From: an uncultured Bacteroidota bacterium
GTDB lineage: Bacteria > Bacteroidota > Bacteroidia > Flavobacteriales > Flavobacteriaceae
DNA: 64,000 nucleotides
Direction of reading: 5' to 3'
Assembly: GCA_902511755.1 (NCBI GenBank)
Contig: CABXGL010000003.1
Coordinates: 28,982 to 92,981, forward strand
Notes under the pieces: generated by a model
What the model was told of the DNA's origin: nothing
What the model saw: the letters and a program-made list of their open reading frames with translations, nothing else
Databases searched by the model: none
Translations under genes and position numbers: made by a program
Shown here: positions 9,393-19,387 of the stretch, one piece after another
How the letters are laid out: every line of letters starts with the position of its first letter
How positions within the stretch are numbered: the stretch's first letter is position 1

Positions 9393-12300
9393 TTATGCCT
9401 CCACTACCTCTATTAAAGGCCTTACATAAACAAGTATAGATTTTCCTGTTTTTAAGCCCATTTTTTTTAGCGCATCCTCATATTTCTTTATCTGTGTAAC
9501 GTCTGAAGCCCTCTTTTCTCCTGTTTTATAGTCAATAATTGTATGTGTTTTTTCTTTTGACACAACGATTCTGTCTGGAACTATTATTTCTTTCTTTTGA
9601 TTATAAATTTCTTTTTCACAAATCACATCATATTTCTTAGAAAAATATTCCTTTAAGTCTTTATGAGCTACTACCTTTTTGGCCAATTCTATTATTTCCT
9701 TTTGATCCTTTGTATTAATATTCTTTTTTTGCATAAAAATTTTTGCCTGCTTTTCTAGCTGAAAAGAATATTCAATTTTAGACATTAGCTCATGAAAGCT
9801 TGTTCCAAAAAGCGTTTCGTTATTTTCAAAAGGTTTATAAAAGTTTGGAGTTTTTATTTTCTTTGGAAGCTTTAATTTAGAACTTGCCTCACCATCTTTT
9901 TTTAATGCTGTATTTATTTTCCTTTTTACTTTTTCCCTCCAAGACCTTTCTCCGCAAGTATATTTATAAATTTGTATGTTAATGGGAATGTATAAAGGAG
10001 GTTTAAATTCTAGATTAAATTTCAATTCCAAGTCCCATTCGCTCAGCTCATTAGCTTTGCTTTGCAGTCTTTTAACCAGCTCCTCAGTTAAATTCTCATG
10101 GTAAAATCCATAAAGACTTTGTTCTTTTACATCTTCCCATTTTCCACAATCTATTATAAACTGCTTTAAAATTTCATTATGTGAATTGTTTAGTGTCTTA
10201 TCGGGGAAAGAAGAAATGATATACATCTCTTTTATTGCTCTAGTTAGAGCCACATAAAGAACATTCATGTTGTCTAGCTCTTCTTCTTTTTTTCTTCTTC
10301 TATAAGTCTTTTTCCCCTCTTCTCCTGAGTTTTCTATAGCTTTACTAAAAGGCACTAAAAGTTCGCTGTTTTGTTTATTAACCTTACAAGGAAGCCATAC
10401 TTTTTGACTATTTGAAATGTATGGTTTTGAGTCAGCAAAAGGGTATATAACAATTGGGAATTCAAGCCCTTTAGCTTTGTGTATTGTCAAAACCTGTACG
10501 GCATTTATTTCTTCATTTGTGACAACTGCTAACTTTTCCATATTTGTTTCCCAAAACAATAAAAAATCATCTTCTCTTCTGTTCCCTGGCAAGAAAAAAG
10601 CAAAGAGTTCTTCCATAAAAAAGTGAACATGTGCATCTTCCCTTTGGTCTAACTGTAGGCTTCTGTTTACTTTTGATATTGCATTATATATAGGTGTTTG
10701 AACAAATTCTTCGTACGAAGCTTGTAAAAAATATTTAAAAAACTCTTCAATGCTTAAGCTTAAGGATTTTTTGAAAAAGTTAAAAACATCTTTAGGGGCT
10801 TTGTCTTTTATAAAATATTTTATAATAACCTTTCGAGATTTTAGATTCTTTGAGTCTATTCTGAGTCTTACTAACTCTATTAATGCATTAACAGCAAAAG
10901 AGTTTTTTAACAATAGTGATTCGGATGAAATTACCGGAATTTTATGCTTTATTAAAAAGTCTACTATTAAAGCTTGTTGCTTATTGTTTCTAACTAGAAC
11001 GCACTGATCTAAATACATAAATCCTCTATAGATGTTCTCGTTAATTGTTTTTAATGTTTTTATTAAAAAATGCTGTTCGCTAAAACTTTTATTTTTTCCT
11101 GAGTTCTTAATAAACTCAACAGAGACATAGCCTCCTTTTTTTTTGTTTAATTCCTGTTTTGCCCCCGATGAATAAATTTGAGCATTTTCTTGGAACTCAA
11201 ACTGTTTTGAAACATATTCAAAAAATTTGTTGTTAAACGACACAATTTCATTGCAGCTTCTATAGTTTTTTGGCAAATTTTTAATGCTCTTTGGGATCGT
11301 AAACGGGTTTTCTTCATTTAATAGCGAAATAAATTTGTCTGGATCTGCTCCTCTCCACCTGTAAAGAGATTGTTTTGGGTCTCCAACTAAAAGCAAAGAG
11401 CCTCGGTCCTTTTCGGATTCTCCTGATTCTAGCGCGTGGGAAATAAGCGGTGTTAAATTGGACCATTGTAGCATAGAGGTGTCTTGAAATTCATCGATTA
11501 AATAATGCTTAAATCTATTTCCTGTCTTTTCATATATATATGGTGCGGGTTGCCCCTTGATTTCTTCATTAATTATTTGATTAAACTCACTAATTAAAAT
11601 TTCACTTTTTTCTTTTTGTATTTCTTTAGAAATTTTTTTTATCTGTGTTAATAATGAAAGGGGAACAATGGAGTTGCTAAAGGCTTTTAAACTCTGCCAT
11701 TTGTATAGATTTTGTTCAATTTTATTAAAGCTGACTAATAGTCTTGGCATTAATTCTGAAAGAATCTCTTGATTACTTGAAGCGCTTTTTTTAGTAATTA
11801 TAGCGTCTTTTTGAAATAGCTTTTTTGTCGATGCTAAATTGTTGTTTTTAAATTCCTTGTTTTTAAGTTTTATTAAAAATCCTGGAAAAGAATTCCTTGA
11901 AAAACCCAGCTCTGTATCTGTAGCATTAATTCTCTCTTGGCATAGGTTCGCTTCTTTTATAATCTCTGGCTCTAGTTTCTTTAGTGATTTGAAAATTTCT
12001 TTTTTTTCTAACAAGAAATCTTTGACGGTTTTTGTTTCTAATTCTTTTATTTTATGATAATGATTTTCATTTGTAATTAGCTGTGAAAGCTCTTTTAAAT
12101 CAAAGCTAATGTCCCAGGATTTTCCTTCAGCAACTTTTGTGTTTGCAAACCCCACCAATGCCTCTGTAATTGTCTTGTTTTCCCCGACAGATTCAAGGAG
12201 TCTATCTATTGTTTCGTTTAGAATAGTTTCTGGGTCTAAGACGAGCTGAAAATCTGAAACTATCTTAAGGTCTTGAGCAAAAGATTTTATAAGATTATGA

Positions 12301-12653
12301 CTAAAGCTATCTAAAGTAGAGACTTGAAAAAAGGAATAATTATGAAGCAAGTGTTGTAGTCTTTTTTTTGCTCTAAGTTGAATTTCTTTAAAGGGAATGT
12401 TTAGCTCCTCTTTAACGGATTTAAAAATTTCGGACGGATTTTGAATTGACGTCGTTTTTGAAAATTCTTTTAAAGAAGACAAAATTCTCGTTTTCATCTC
12501 TTCTGAAGCTTTATTAGTAAAGGTTAATGCCAATATTCTTCTATAAAAATCGTTTTCACTAGAGCCTAAGCATCTTGCTAAATACTTAGTTGCTAAAGCA
12601 AAGGTCTTCCCCGAGCCTGCCGAAGCGTTATAAATTTCATAATTAGGTTTCAA
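9393..12653 (-). CDS. UvrD/RecB-like helicase-nuclease, AddA-like
   Basis: Walker A NASAGSGKTFALA; LIDEFQDTS; VLTIHKAKGLEFPIV; C-terminal nuclease VPDRIVVSKEKTHTIIDYKTGE. Confidence 0.9.
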   Translation of the reverse strand: MKPNYEIYNASAGSGKTFALATKYLARCLGSSENDFYRRILALTFTNKASEEMKTRILSSLKEFSKTTSIQNPSEIFKSVKEELNIPFKEIQLRAKKRLQHLLHNYSFFQVSTLDSFSHNLIKSFAQDLKIVSDFQLVLDPETILNETIDRLLESVGENKTITEALVGFANTKVAEGKSWDISFDLKELSQLITNENHYHKIKELETKTVKDFLLEKKEIFKSLKKLEPEIIKEANLCQERINATDTELGFSRNSFPGFLIKLKNKEFKNNNLASTKKLFQKDAIITKKSASSNQEILSELMPRLLVSFNKIEQNLYKWQSLKAFSNSIVPLSLLTQIKKISKEIQKEKSEILISEFNQIINEEIKGQPAPYIYEKTGNRFKHYLIDEFQDTSMLQWSNLTPLISHALESGESEKDRGSLLLVGDPKQSLYRWRGADPDKFISLLNEENPFTIPKSIKNLPKNYRSCNEIVSFNNKFFEYVSKQFEFQENAQIYSSGAKQELNKKKGGYVSVEFIKNSGKNKSFSEQHFLIKTLKTINENIYRGFMYLDQCVLVRNNKQQALIVDFLIKHKIPVISSESLLLKNSFAVNALIELVRLRIDSKNLKSRKVIIKYFIKDKAPKDVFNFFKKSLSLSIEEFFKYFLQASYEEFVQTPIYNAISKVNRSLQLDQREDAHVHFFMEELFAFFLPGNRREDDFLLFWETNMEKLAVVTNEEINAVQVLTIHKAKGLEFPIVIYPFADSKPYISNSQKVWLPCKVNKQNSELLVPFSKAIENSGEEGKKTYRRRKKEEELDNMNVLYVALTRAIKEMYIISSFPDKTLNNSHNEILKQFIIDCGKWEDVKEQSLYGFYHENLTEELVKRLQSKANELSEWDLELKFNLEFKPPLYIPINIQIYKYTCGERSWREKVKRKINTALKKDGEASSKLKLPKKIKTPNFYKPFENNETLFGTSFHELMSKIEYSFQLEKQAKIFMQKKNINTKDQKEIIELAKKVVAHKDLKEYFSKKYDVICEKEIYNQKKEIIVPDRIVVSKEKTHTIIDYKTGEKRASDVTQIKKYEDALKKMGLKTGKSILVYVRPLIEVVEA

Positions 12654-12722
12654 AAAAAATGTTTGTGTATGTATAAAAATACATGATTATTAGTTAATTT
12701 TATAAAAATAAAAATCCTAATT

Positions 12723-13331
12723 ATGAGCTTTGAATTACCTCAACTACCATATTCTCATGACGCCTTAGAGCCTCATATAGATAAAAGAACTATGGAAATT
12801 CATCACGGCAAACATCATGCTGGATATACTAATAATTTAAACAATGCAATCAAGGGAACAGGGCTTGAATCCTTTTCTATTGAAGAAATTTTATCGTCTT
12901 TGGACATGAGTAATAAAGCTGTCAGAAATAATGGTGGTGGCTTTTTTAATCATCGTCTTTTTTGGAACATACTATCTCCCAGTGGTGGAGGGAGTCCTGA
13001 TGACAACTTGCTTTCTGCTATCAATTCTTCTTTTGGAAGTTTTGAAAATTTTAAAACCGCTTTTTCTAAAGCTGCCGCAACTAGATTTGGGTCTGGGTGG
13101 GCTTGGCTTTGCGTTCATCCTGGAGGAAAGCTAGAAGTTTGTTCTACAGCAAATCAAGATAATCCTTTAATGGAAGGTATTGGGTGTGGGGGATATCCTA
13201 TTCTCGGGCTAGACGTTTGGGAGCATGCTTATTATCTAAATTATCAAAACAGAAGGCCTGATTATATAGCGGGTTTTTTTAATGTTATTAATTGGAGTGC
13301 TGTTTCAAAAAGCTTCTCAAAAAAAAGTTAG
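12723..13331 (+). CDS. Superoxide dismutase (Fe/Mn family)
   Basis: [49 protein letters not shown]. Confidence 0.96.
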   Translation: MSFELPQLPYSHDALEPHIDKRTMEIHHGKHHAGYTNNLNNAIKGTGLESFSIEEILSSLDMSNKAVRNNGGGFFNHRLFWNILSPSGGGSPDDNLLSAINSSFGSFENFKTAFSKAAATRFGSGWAWLCVHPGGKLEVCSTANQDNPLMEGIGCGGYPILGLDVWEHAYYLNYQNRRPDYIAGFFNVINWSAVSKSFSKKS

Positions 13332-13337
13332 GCTTTA

Positions 13338-15206
13338 TTAATACGCTCTTTTTTTAACTCCTTCATAAAAATTAACATACGCTTGATTAACAACCTTGTT
13401 GCCTCCAGGGGTTGGGTAGTCTCCTGTAAAATACCAGTCTCCTAAATTTTTAGGACAAGCTTTGTGCAGCCCTTCTATTGTTTGAAAAATAACATTAATC
13501 TCAGCGTTAATGGTTTCTTCTTTTAGAATCTCAGATATTTTTTGTGAGATTTCATCGCTTGAAAAGCCTTTATATATTGCCTTTACCTTGTTCCCCATCT
13601 TATCAACAGGCAGCTTTAACTCTTTTAAGCACTCTTTATAGGTTTTTTCTAAAAGGTCTTTATTCTTCTCTTTTATAAGCTCCAACACTGCTCTAAATGC
13701 AATAAAGTCTTCCATCCTGGCCATGTCAATTCCATAACAGTCGGGGTATCTAATTTGCGGGGCGCTAGAAACCACTATAATTTTTTTTGGATTAAGTCTG
13801 TCTAGGATTTTTAAAATGCTTTTTTGTAGAGTTGTTCCTCTAACTATACTGTCGTCTATAATAACAAGGTTGTCTGTGTTTTTTATTGAGCCGTATGTAA
13901 TATCATAAACATGCGCAACTAGCTCGTCTCTATTAATGTCATCAGCTATAAAGGTTCTAAGCTTTGCATCCTTAATTGCTACCTTTTCTATTCTTGGTTT
14001 GCTAGAGAACAAATGACTTAGTCTCTCTTTTGTTATTTTTTGTTTATTCTCAACTATTTCGCTTATTGCTTGGGTGTGCATATACTCTTGTGCTTCTTGA
14101 ACTAGTCCATAAAAAGAGGTTTCTGCTGTATTGGGGATATATGAAAAAACTGTGTTTATAAGGTCCCCCTTCAGTCTTTCCAATATTTTTGGAAAAAGAT
14201 ATTTTCCTAAGTTTTTTCTTTCAGAATATATCTCTGCATCACTTCCTCTTGAGAAATAAATTCTTTCAAAAGAACAGGCTTTTTTCTCAGTTGCTTCCAA
14301 AACGGATTCGATCGAAAAGTCTCCTGATTTTTTAATTATTATACTTTTACCGGGTTCCAGCTCTTTGACCTGCTCAAACCCTACATTAAAAACTGTTTGA
14401 ATTACTGGTCGCTCTGAAGCTATAACAACTAGCTCTTCATTTTTAAAATAGTATGCTGGCCTAATTCCCGCAGGGTCTCTTAAAAAAAATGCGTCGCCAT
14501 GCCCTATTAAGCCTGCCATTGCATATCCTCCATCCCAGTCTTTTGAGGCTTTTTTTAAGATTTTGGCAATATTTAGTTTCTTTTCAATTAAAGCAGAAGC
14601 CTCAATTTTCCCAATTCCTTGTTTTTTTAATTTTCTGTAAATTTTTAATACGGCATCGTCTAAAAAATGTCCTATTTTTTCCATTACTGTAATTCCGTCT
14701 GCCTTGTCTTTTGGATGTTGCCCTAGCTTAACCAAGTTATCAAAAAGCTCCTGATTGTTAGTCATGTTGAAGTTTCCTGCTACAATCAAATTCCTGTGTT
14801 TCCAATTGTTTTGTCTTAAAAATGGGTGAACGCTTTCTATGTTATTTTTGCCAAAGGTTCCGTACCGAACATGGCCTAACATTAGCTGTCCTAAATAGGG
14901 GATATTCGCTTTTTCTTTATTTTTAGTTTCATTGTAAATTTGTGTGTTTATTTCTGAAAAAATTTCCTGTATGGGCTGTTTGCCTGCTGACCTTTCTCGA
15001 TAAATATACTTTTCGCCAGGGCTTGTATCTAGTTTTACACTTGCAAAGCCTGCTCCATCTTGACCTCTATTATGCTGTTTCTCCATCATCAAATACATCT
15101 TATTAACGCCATAACTTTTCGTTCCGTATTTTTTCTGATAAAATTCCAGGGGCTTAAGCAGTCGTATAAGAGCTATTCCGCATTCATGCTTAATTTGGTC
15201 ACTCAT
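13338..15206 (-). CDS. purF: Amidophosphoribosyltransferase
   Basis: N-terminal Ntn glutaminase CGIALI, GHVRYGTFG; PRPP-binding motif VIIDDSIVRGTT. Confidence 0.93.
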   Translation of the reverse strand: MSDQIKHECGIALIRLLKPLEFYQKKYGTKSYGVNKMYLMMEKQHNRGQDGAGFASVKLDTSPGEKYIYRERSAGKQPIQEIFSEINTQIYNETKNKEKANIPYLGQLMLGHVRYGTFGKNNIESVHPFLRQNNWKHRNLIVAGNFNMTNNQELFDNLVKLGQHPKDKADGITVMEKIGHFLDDAVLKIYRKLKKQGIGKIEASALIEKKLNIAKILKKASKDWDGGYAMAGLIGHGDAFFLRDPAGIRPAYYFKNEELVVIASERPVIQTVFNVGFEQVKELEPGKSIIIKKSGDFSIESVLEATEKKACSFERIYFSRGSDAEIYSERKNLGKYLFPKILERLKGDLINTVFSYIPNTAETSFYGLVQEAQEYMHTQAISEIVENKQKITKERLSHLFSSKPRIEKVAIKDAKLRTFIADDINRDELVAHVYDITYGSIKNTDNLVIIDDSIVRGTTLQKSILKILDRLNPKKIIVVSSAPQIRYPDCYGIDMARMEDFIAFRAVLELIKEKNKDLLEKTYKECLKELKLPVDKMGNKVKAIYKGFSSDEISQKISEILKEETINAEINVIFQTIEGLHKACPKNLGDWYFTGDYPTPGGNKVVNQAYVNFYEGVKKRAY

Positions 15207-15277
15207 AGATGCTATTGAGATTATCTGTAAAAGTAGGTATTTTATTTATAGTTCTGTAGGCAAATTCTTAACTTTTT

Positions 15278-16192
15278 TCAAGAAAGATTATGTCTTTTTT
15301 TAAAATCATTAAGCCTGTTTACAAACTCTTGTTTTTTTAAATTTTCCATTGATCGTGTTCCAAAGTTTTCTACACAAAAAGATGCCATGACAGTTCCGTG
15401 GACCATCGCATCTTTAAGGTTCTCAAAGCTTATATTTTCCTTTTCTGAAAGGAATCCTGAAAACCCGCCTGCAAACGTGTCTCCTGCCCCTGTTGGATCA
15501 ATCACGTTATTCACCTGAAATGCCGGCAAATTAAAATGCTGATTCTGTCCGAACAACGCCGATCCGTTTTCTCCTTTTTTAATTATAATATATTTTGGGC
15601 CTAATTTTAAAATTTCTTCAGCAGCCTCAAATAAAGACTCCTTGCCTGACAGCTGTTTTGCTTCCTCGTCATTAATCACTATTATGTTTACTCTTTTTAT
15701 AACATTCTTTAAATCTTCTAAGGCTGTATCCATCCAAAAATTCATAGTATCTAAAATAATTGCTTTTGGACTGCCGTTTAACTGATCCAGAACACTTTTT
15801 TGAACTAATGGATGTAAGTTCCCTAAAACAACTACAAAAGAAGATTTAAAGTCTTCTGAAACTAGAGGGTTAAATTCCTCTAAAACATTTAGTTCTGTAG
15901 TTATTGTGTCTCGTTTGTTCCAGTTTTTATGATACTTCCCTTTCCAATAAAAAGTTTTCCCATTAGAAATAATTTCAATTGAAGAGGTCTGAACTCCTTT
16001 TTTATTTAAAAGGTCCAAATGCTTTTGTTCAAAGTCTCCTCCAACAACAGAAACAACAGAAGAGAGGGTTTTAAAATGTGCGCAGGCTAAAGCAATGTAT
16101 GTGCCTGATCCTCCTAAAGTTCTGCCAGAAGATCCATAAGCCGTTTCAATGTCATCATAAGCAACTGTTCCTACAATTAATGTTTTTTTCAT
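15278..16192 (-). CDS. PfkB family carbohydrate kinase
   Basis: GGSGTYIALA N-terminal; DPTGAGDTFAGGF signature. Confidence 0.9.
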   Translation of the reverse strand: MKKTLIVGTVAYDDIETAYGSSGRTLGGSGTYIALACAHFKTLSSVVSVVGGDFEQKHLDLLNKKGVQTSSIEIISNGKTFYWKGKYHKNWNKRDTITTELNVLEEFNPLVSEDFKSSFVVVLGNLHPLVQKSVLDQLNGSPKAIILDTMNFWMDTALEDLKNVIKRVNIIVINDEEAKQLSGKESLFEAAEEILKLGPKYIIIKKGENGSALFGQNQHFNLPAFQVNNVIDPTGAGDTFAGGFSGFLSEKENISFENLKDAMVHGTVMASFCVENFGTRSMENLKKQEFVNRLNDFKKRHNLS

Positions 16193-16193
16193 A

Positions 16194-16670
16194 TCAGACT
16201 TGATTTAATTTTTCGTAACCCTTGTCTATTAAAAGAGTTTTCTTTTTTGAGGCTGTTACTGCTAAATAATCACATCGCTCATTCTGTGGGTGATTATTAT
16301 GCCCTTTTATCCAAAAAAATTTGACATTGTGTTTAGGGTATATTTTTAAAAAGTCCATCCATAAATCTGCATTTTTTTTCTTTTTAAAATTCTTTTTTTT
16401 CCAATCAAAGACCCATTTTTTTTCTACTGCATCTGAAACATATTTTGAATCAGTATAAACTGATACCTGCAGCCCCTCTTTTTTTAGTTTTCTTAGGGCT
16501 TCTATTACCGCCAATAGCTCCATTCTGTTATTGGTTGTCATTCTAAATCCTTCTGAAAACTCTTTAAAGCGCTTTGTTGCTTTTTGCTCAATAACGATTC
16601 CATAGCCTCCTGGACCCGGGTTACCTCTTGATGAGCCGTCGGTATATATGTTTATTACTTCTTTATCCAT
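16194..16670 (-). CDS. rnhA: Ribonuclease HI
   Basis: IYTDGSSRGNPGPGGYG; NNRMELLAVIEAL; YTDSKYV. Confidence 0.95.
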   Translation of the reverse strand: MDKEVINIYTDGSSRGNPGPGGYGIVIEQKATKRFKEFSEGFRMTTNNRMELLAVIEALRKLKKEGLQVSVYTDSKYVSDAVEKKWVFDWKKKNFKKKKNADLWMDFLKIYPKHNVKFFWIKGHNNHPQNERCDYLAVTASKKKTLLIDKGYEKLNQV

Positions 16671-17238
16671 TGATTAAAGTCTTTTCAATTATTTTTGAAA
16701 AACAACTGTGCTCTAGTTTTAAAACTTTTTTTGACAGAGATTCTGAAGATTCTTTTTCTTCAAGAGCTATCGCTTTTTGAAAAAGAATTTTTCCTTCATC
16801 ATAATTCTTGTTCACATAATGAACTGTTATTCCTGATTCCTTTTCATTGTTTTTTATAACAGCTTTGTGAATATTCATGCCATACATTCCTTTTCCTCCA
16901 TAATCAGGCAAGAGCGCTGGATGTATGTTTAGTATTTTGTTCGGAAAATGGTCTATTATTTTAGTTGGCATCTTCCATAAAAAGCCTGCAAGGGCTATTA
17001 AGTTTGGGCTTATTTTTAAAATTGCATTTAATGCAGCGTCTGTTTCATAAAAGCTGTTTCTGCTTATAAGCAAGGTTTTTACCCCATGTTTTATTGCTTT
17101 ATTTAAAGCTTTTGCTTTTGAATTGTTACAAATCAATAGGTCGATTGAAATTTCTTTTCTGTCTTTGAAGTATTTGCATATCTCTTCGAAATTAGATCCC
17201 GATCCCGAGGCAAATACTATAATTTTTTTTGTGTTCAA
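16663..17238 (-). CDS. purN: Phosphoribosylglycinamide formyltransferase
   Basis: FASGSGSNFEEI; LNIHPALLPDYGGKGMYG. Confidence 0.94.
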   Translation of the reverse strand: MNTKKIIVFASGSGSNFEEICKYFKDRKEISIDLLICNNSKAKALNKAIKHGVKTLLISRNSFYETDAALNAILKISPNLIALAGFLWKMPTKIIDHFPNKILNIHPALLPDYGGKGMYGMNIHKAVIKNNEKESGITVHYVNKNYDEGKILFQKAIALEEKESSESLSKKVLKLEHSCFSKIIEKTLING

Positions 17239-17351
17239 TCTATATATAACTCTAAGACAAAATAACGCAATTCTGACGCTCTAATCAACTTAAATGTGCA
17301 TTCTTTTTTTGTAATTTTTTTAAAAAAGAGTTGTTATAATGTAAAGTTTTT

Positions 17352-17359
17352 TATTTTTG
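17352..17359 (+). promoter_or_regulatory. Putative -7 element (TATTTTTG) of acpP
   Basis: TANNTTTG 24 nt upstream of the acpP ATG, with GTTG about 19 nt further upstream. Confidence 0.4.
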
Positions 17360-17382
17360 TCAGAACTTTAAACAAAAGAATT

Positions 17383-17616
17383 ATGTCAGATATTTCATCT
17401 CGTGTAAACGCAATCATTGTTGACAAATTAGGTGTCGACGAAAACGAAGTTGTTCCAAATGCTAGTTTCACAAACGATTTAGGAGCAGACTCTCTTGATA
17501 CTGTGGAGCTAATAATGGAATTTGAAAGAGAATTCGATATTCAAATCCCTGATGACCAAGCTGAAAAAATAGCCACTGTCGGACAGGCTATTCAATATAT
17601 CGAAAGTTCCAAATAA
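17383..17616 (+). CDS. acpP: Acyl carrier protein
   Basis: [23 protein letters not shown]...[13 protein letters not shown]; start trimmed from the ORF track. Confidence 0.96.
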   Translation: MSDISSRVNAIIVDKLGVDENEVVPNASFTNDLGADSLDTVELIMEFEREFDIQIPDDQAEKIATVGQAIQYIESSK

Positions 17617-17623
17617 CATTTCT

Positions 17624-18877
17624 ATGGGCCTAAGGCGCGTTGTTGTTACTGGCCTAGGGGCTCTCACCCCTATAGGTAATACCGTCCCTGAATATTGGCA
17701 AGGGTTAATTAGTGGGGATAGCGGAGCTGCGCCTATAACATACTTTGATGCTTCTAAGTTTAAAACTCAATTTGCTTGTGAATTAAAGGGGTTTAATCCT
17801 GAAGATTTTATGGACAGAAAGCTTTCTAGAAAAATGGATCGCTTTGCTCAATATGCGATTGTTTCTTCGGACGAGGCTATTAAAGACGCTAAGATAGATT
17901 TGGATAAATTGAATAAAGATAGGATTGGTGTGATCTGGGGCGCTGGAATAGGCGGCCTAGAAACCTTTCAAAATGAAGTTCTTGGTTTTGCTTCGGGAAA
18001 TGGCACCCCTAGGTTTAATCCGTTTATGATTCCTAAAATGATCCCCGATATTGCTCCTGGAATAATTTCAATTAGAAATGATTTTAGAGGCCCCAATTTT
18101 GCTACTGTTTCTGCTTGCGCTTCTTCCGCTAACGCTATAATAGATGGGTTAAATTATATTCGTCTAGGCTATGCTGATATAATTGTGTCAGGAGGATCAG
18201 AAGCGGGCGTAGCAATTTCAGGTATTGGAGGGTTTAATGCTCTTCATGCTTTATCCACAAGAAACGAAGATCCTAAAACTGCTTCTCGCCCTTTTGACAA
18301 AGATAGAGATGGATTTGTTTTAGGCGAGGGGGGAGGCTGTCTTATTTTAGAAGATTATGATCATGCTGTCAATAGAGGTGCCACAATATATGCGGAACTT
18401 ATTGGCGGAGGTCTTTCTGCAGACGCCTACCATATGACTGCTCCACATCCTGATGGGGTTGGCGCAATAAAAGTGATGCAAAACTGTATTAATGATGCTA
18501 AGATTGGCCCGTCGGAAATAGATGTTGTGAACATGCATGGAACTTCTACGCAATTGGGAGATGTTGCTGAGGCGAAAGCCTTATGTGATGTTTTTGGAGA
18601 ACACCTATACTCTATGAATATTAACTCTACCAAGTCTATGACAGGACATCTTCTTGGTGCTGCTGGAGCTGTTGAGGCAATTGCTTCTATTCTTTCAATT
18701 AAAAAAGGTATTGTCCCTCCTACAATCAATCACCACACAAAGGATGAGGAAATAGATGATAAAATTAATTTTACATTCAATACTGCCCAAACAAGAAAAG
18801 TCAATATTGCAATGAGTAATACTTTTGGCTTTGGAGGCCACAACGCTTGTGTTCTTTTTAAAAAACATGAAGAATAG
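17624..18877 (+). CDS. fabF: Beta-ketoacyl-ACP synthase II
   Basis: RRVVVTGLGALTPIGN; SACASSANAI; NSTKSMTGHLLGAAGAVEA. Confidence 0.97.
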   Translation: MGLRRVVVTGLGALTPIGNTVPEYWQGLISGDSGAAPITYFDASKFKTQFACELKGFNPEDFMDRKLSRKMDRFAQYAIVSSDEAIKDAKIDLDKLNKDRIGVIWGAGIGGLETFQNEVLGFASGNGTPRFNPFMIPKMIPDIAPGIISIRNDFRGPNFATVSACASSANAIIDGLNYIRLGYADIIVSGGSEAGVAISGIGGFNALHALSTRNEDPKTASRPFDKDRDGFVLGEGGGCLILEDYDHAVNRGATIYAELIGGGLSADAYHMTAPHPDGVGAIKVMQNCINDAKIGPSEIDVVNMHGTSTQLGDVAEAKALCDVFGEHLYSMNINSTKSMTGHLLGAAGAVEAIASILSIKKGIVPPTINHHTKDEEIDDKINFTFNTAQTRKVNIAMSNTFGFGGHNACVLFKKHEE

Positions 18878-18919
18878 CCGCCCTGTTCCTTTCTAAGCTA
18901 AATTTTACAAATTGTATCT

Positions 18920-19384
18920 TTGAGCGTGTCTAATCACGTACTATCTCATAGCGAAACGGACGACAGGAGTGAAATCATTGCTGTTCATTGTTCTTTAGAG
19001 CCTTTTGACCTGGCGTTTAAAATCAATAGTCGTTTAGACATCAAGCTGGTTCGCACAAATTATGACATTAGCTTTAAGCAAACGGAAGAAAATTACATGG
19101 CTTACTCTAATGAATCCTGCTCTGAAGGCGCCTTAGTTTTTCTTTTCTCTAATTCATATATAAAGTCCCAAACTAATAAAAACTCCCCTTTGCTTTTTGA
19201 TCAGGAAAGCACAGAGTATGCTTTGATGCCAGAGCTTAGACAAGCAGACTATCTAATTAAATATGTAGATGAAAAGAACACCCTGGAGTCTTTTATTAAA
19301 TCTCTATCTTTGCTTAAAGAAATTTCCTCTTGTTATAAAGTGGAGAATTCAAAAATAAAGTCTAAACACAATTTAATCCTTTGA
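18920..19384 (+). CDS. IPExxxVDY family protein (non-ATG start, TTG 18920 or GTG 18926)
   Basis: Location directly upstream of pyk and MPELRQADYLIKY segment matching the family's IPExxxVDY pattern. Confidence 0.7.
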   Translation: MSVSNHVLSHSETDDRSEIIAVHCSLEPFDLAFKINSRLDIKLVRTNYDISFKQTEENYMAYSNESCSEGALVFLFSNSYIKSQTNKNSPLLFDQESTEYALMPELRQADYLIKYVDEKNTLESFIKSLSLLKEISSCYKVENSKIKSKHNLIL

Positions 19385-19387
19385 TTC

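Noticed and set aside
17296-17382. N-terminal extension of acpP ORF ([11 protein letters not shown]...)
   Set aside because: Contains the TANNTTTG promoter; ACP starts at MSDISS (17383).
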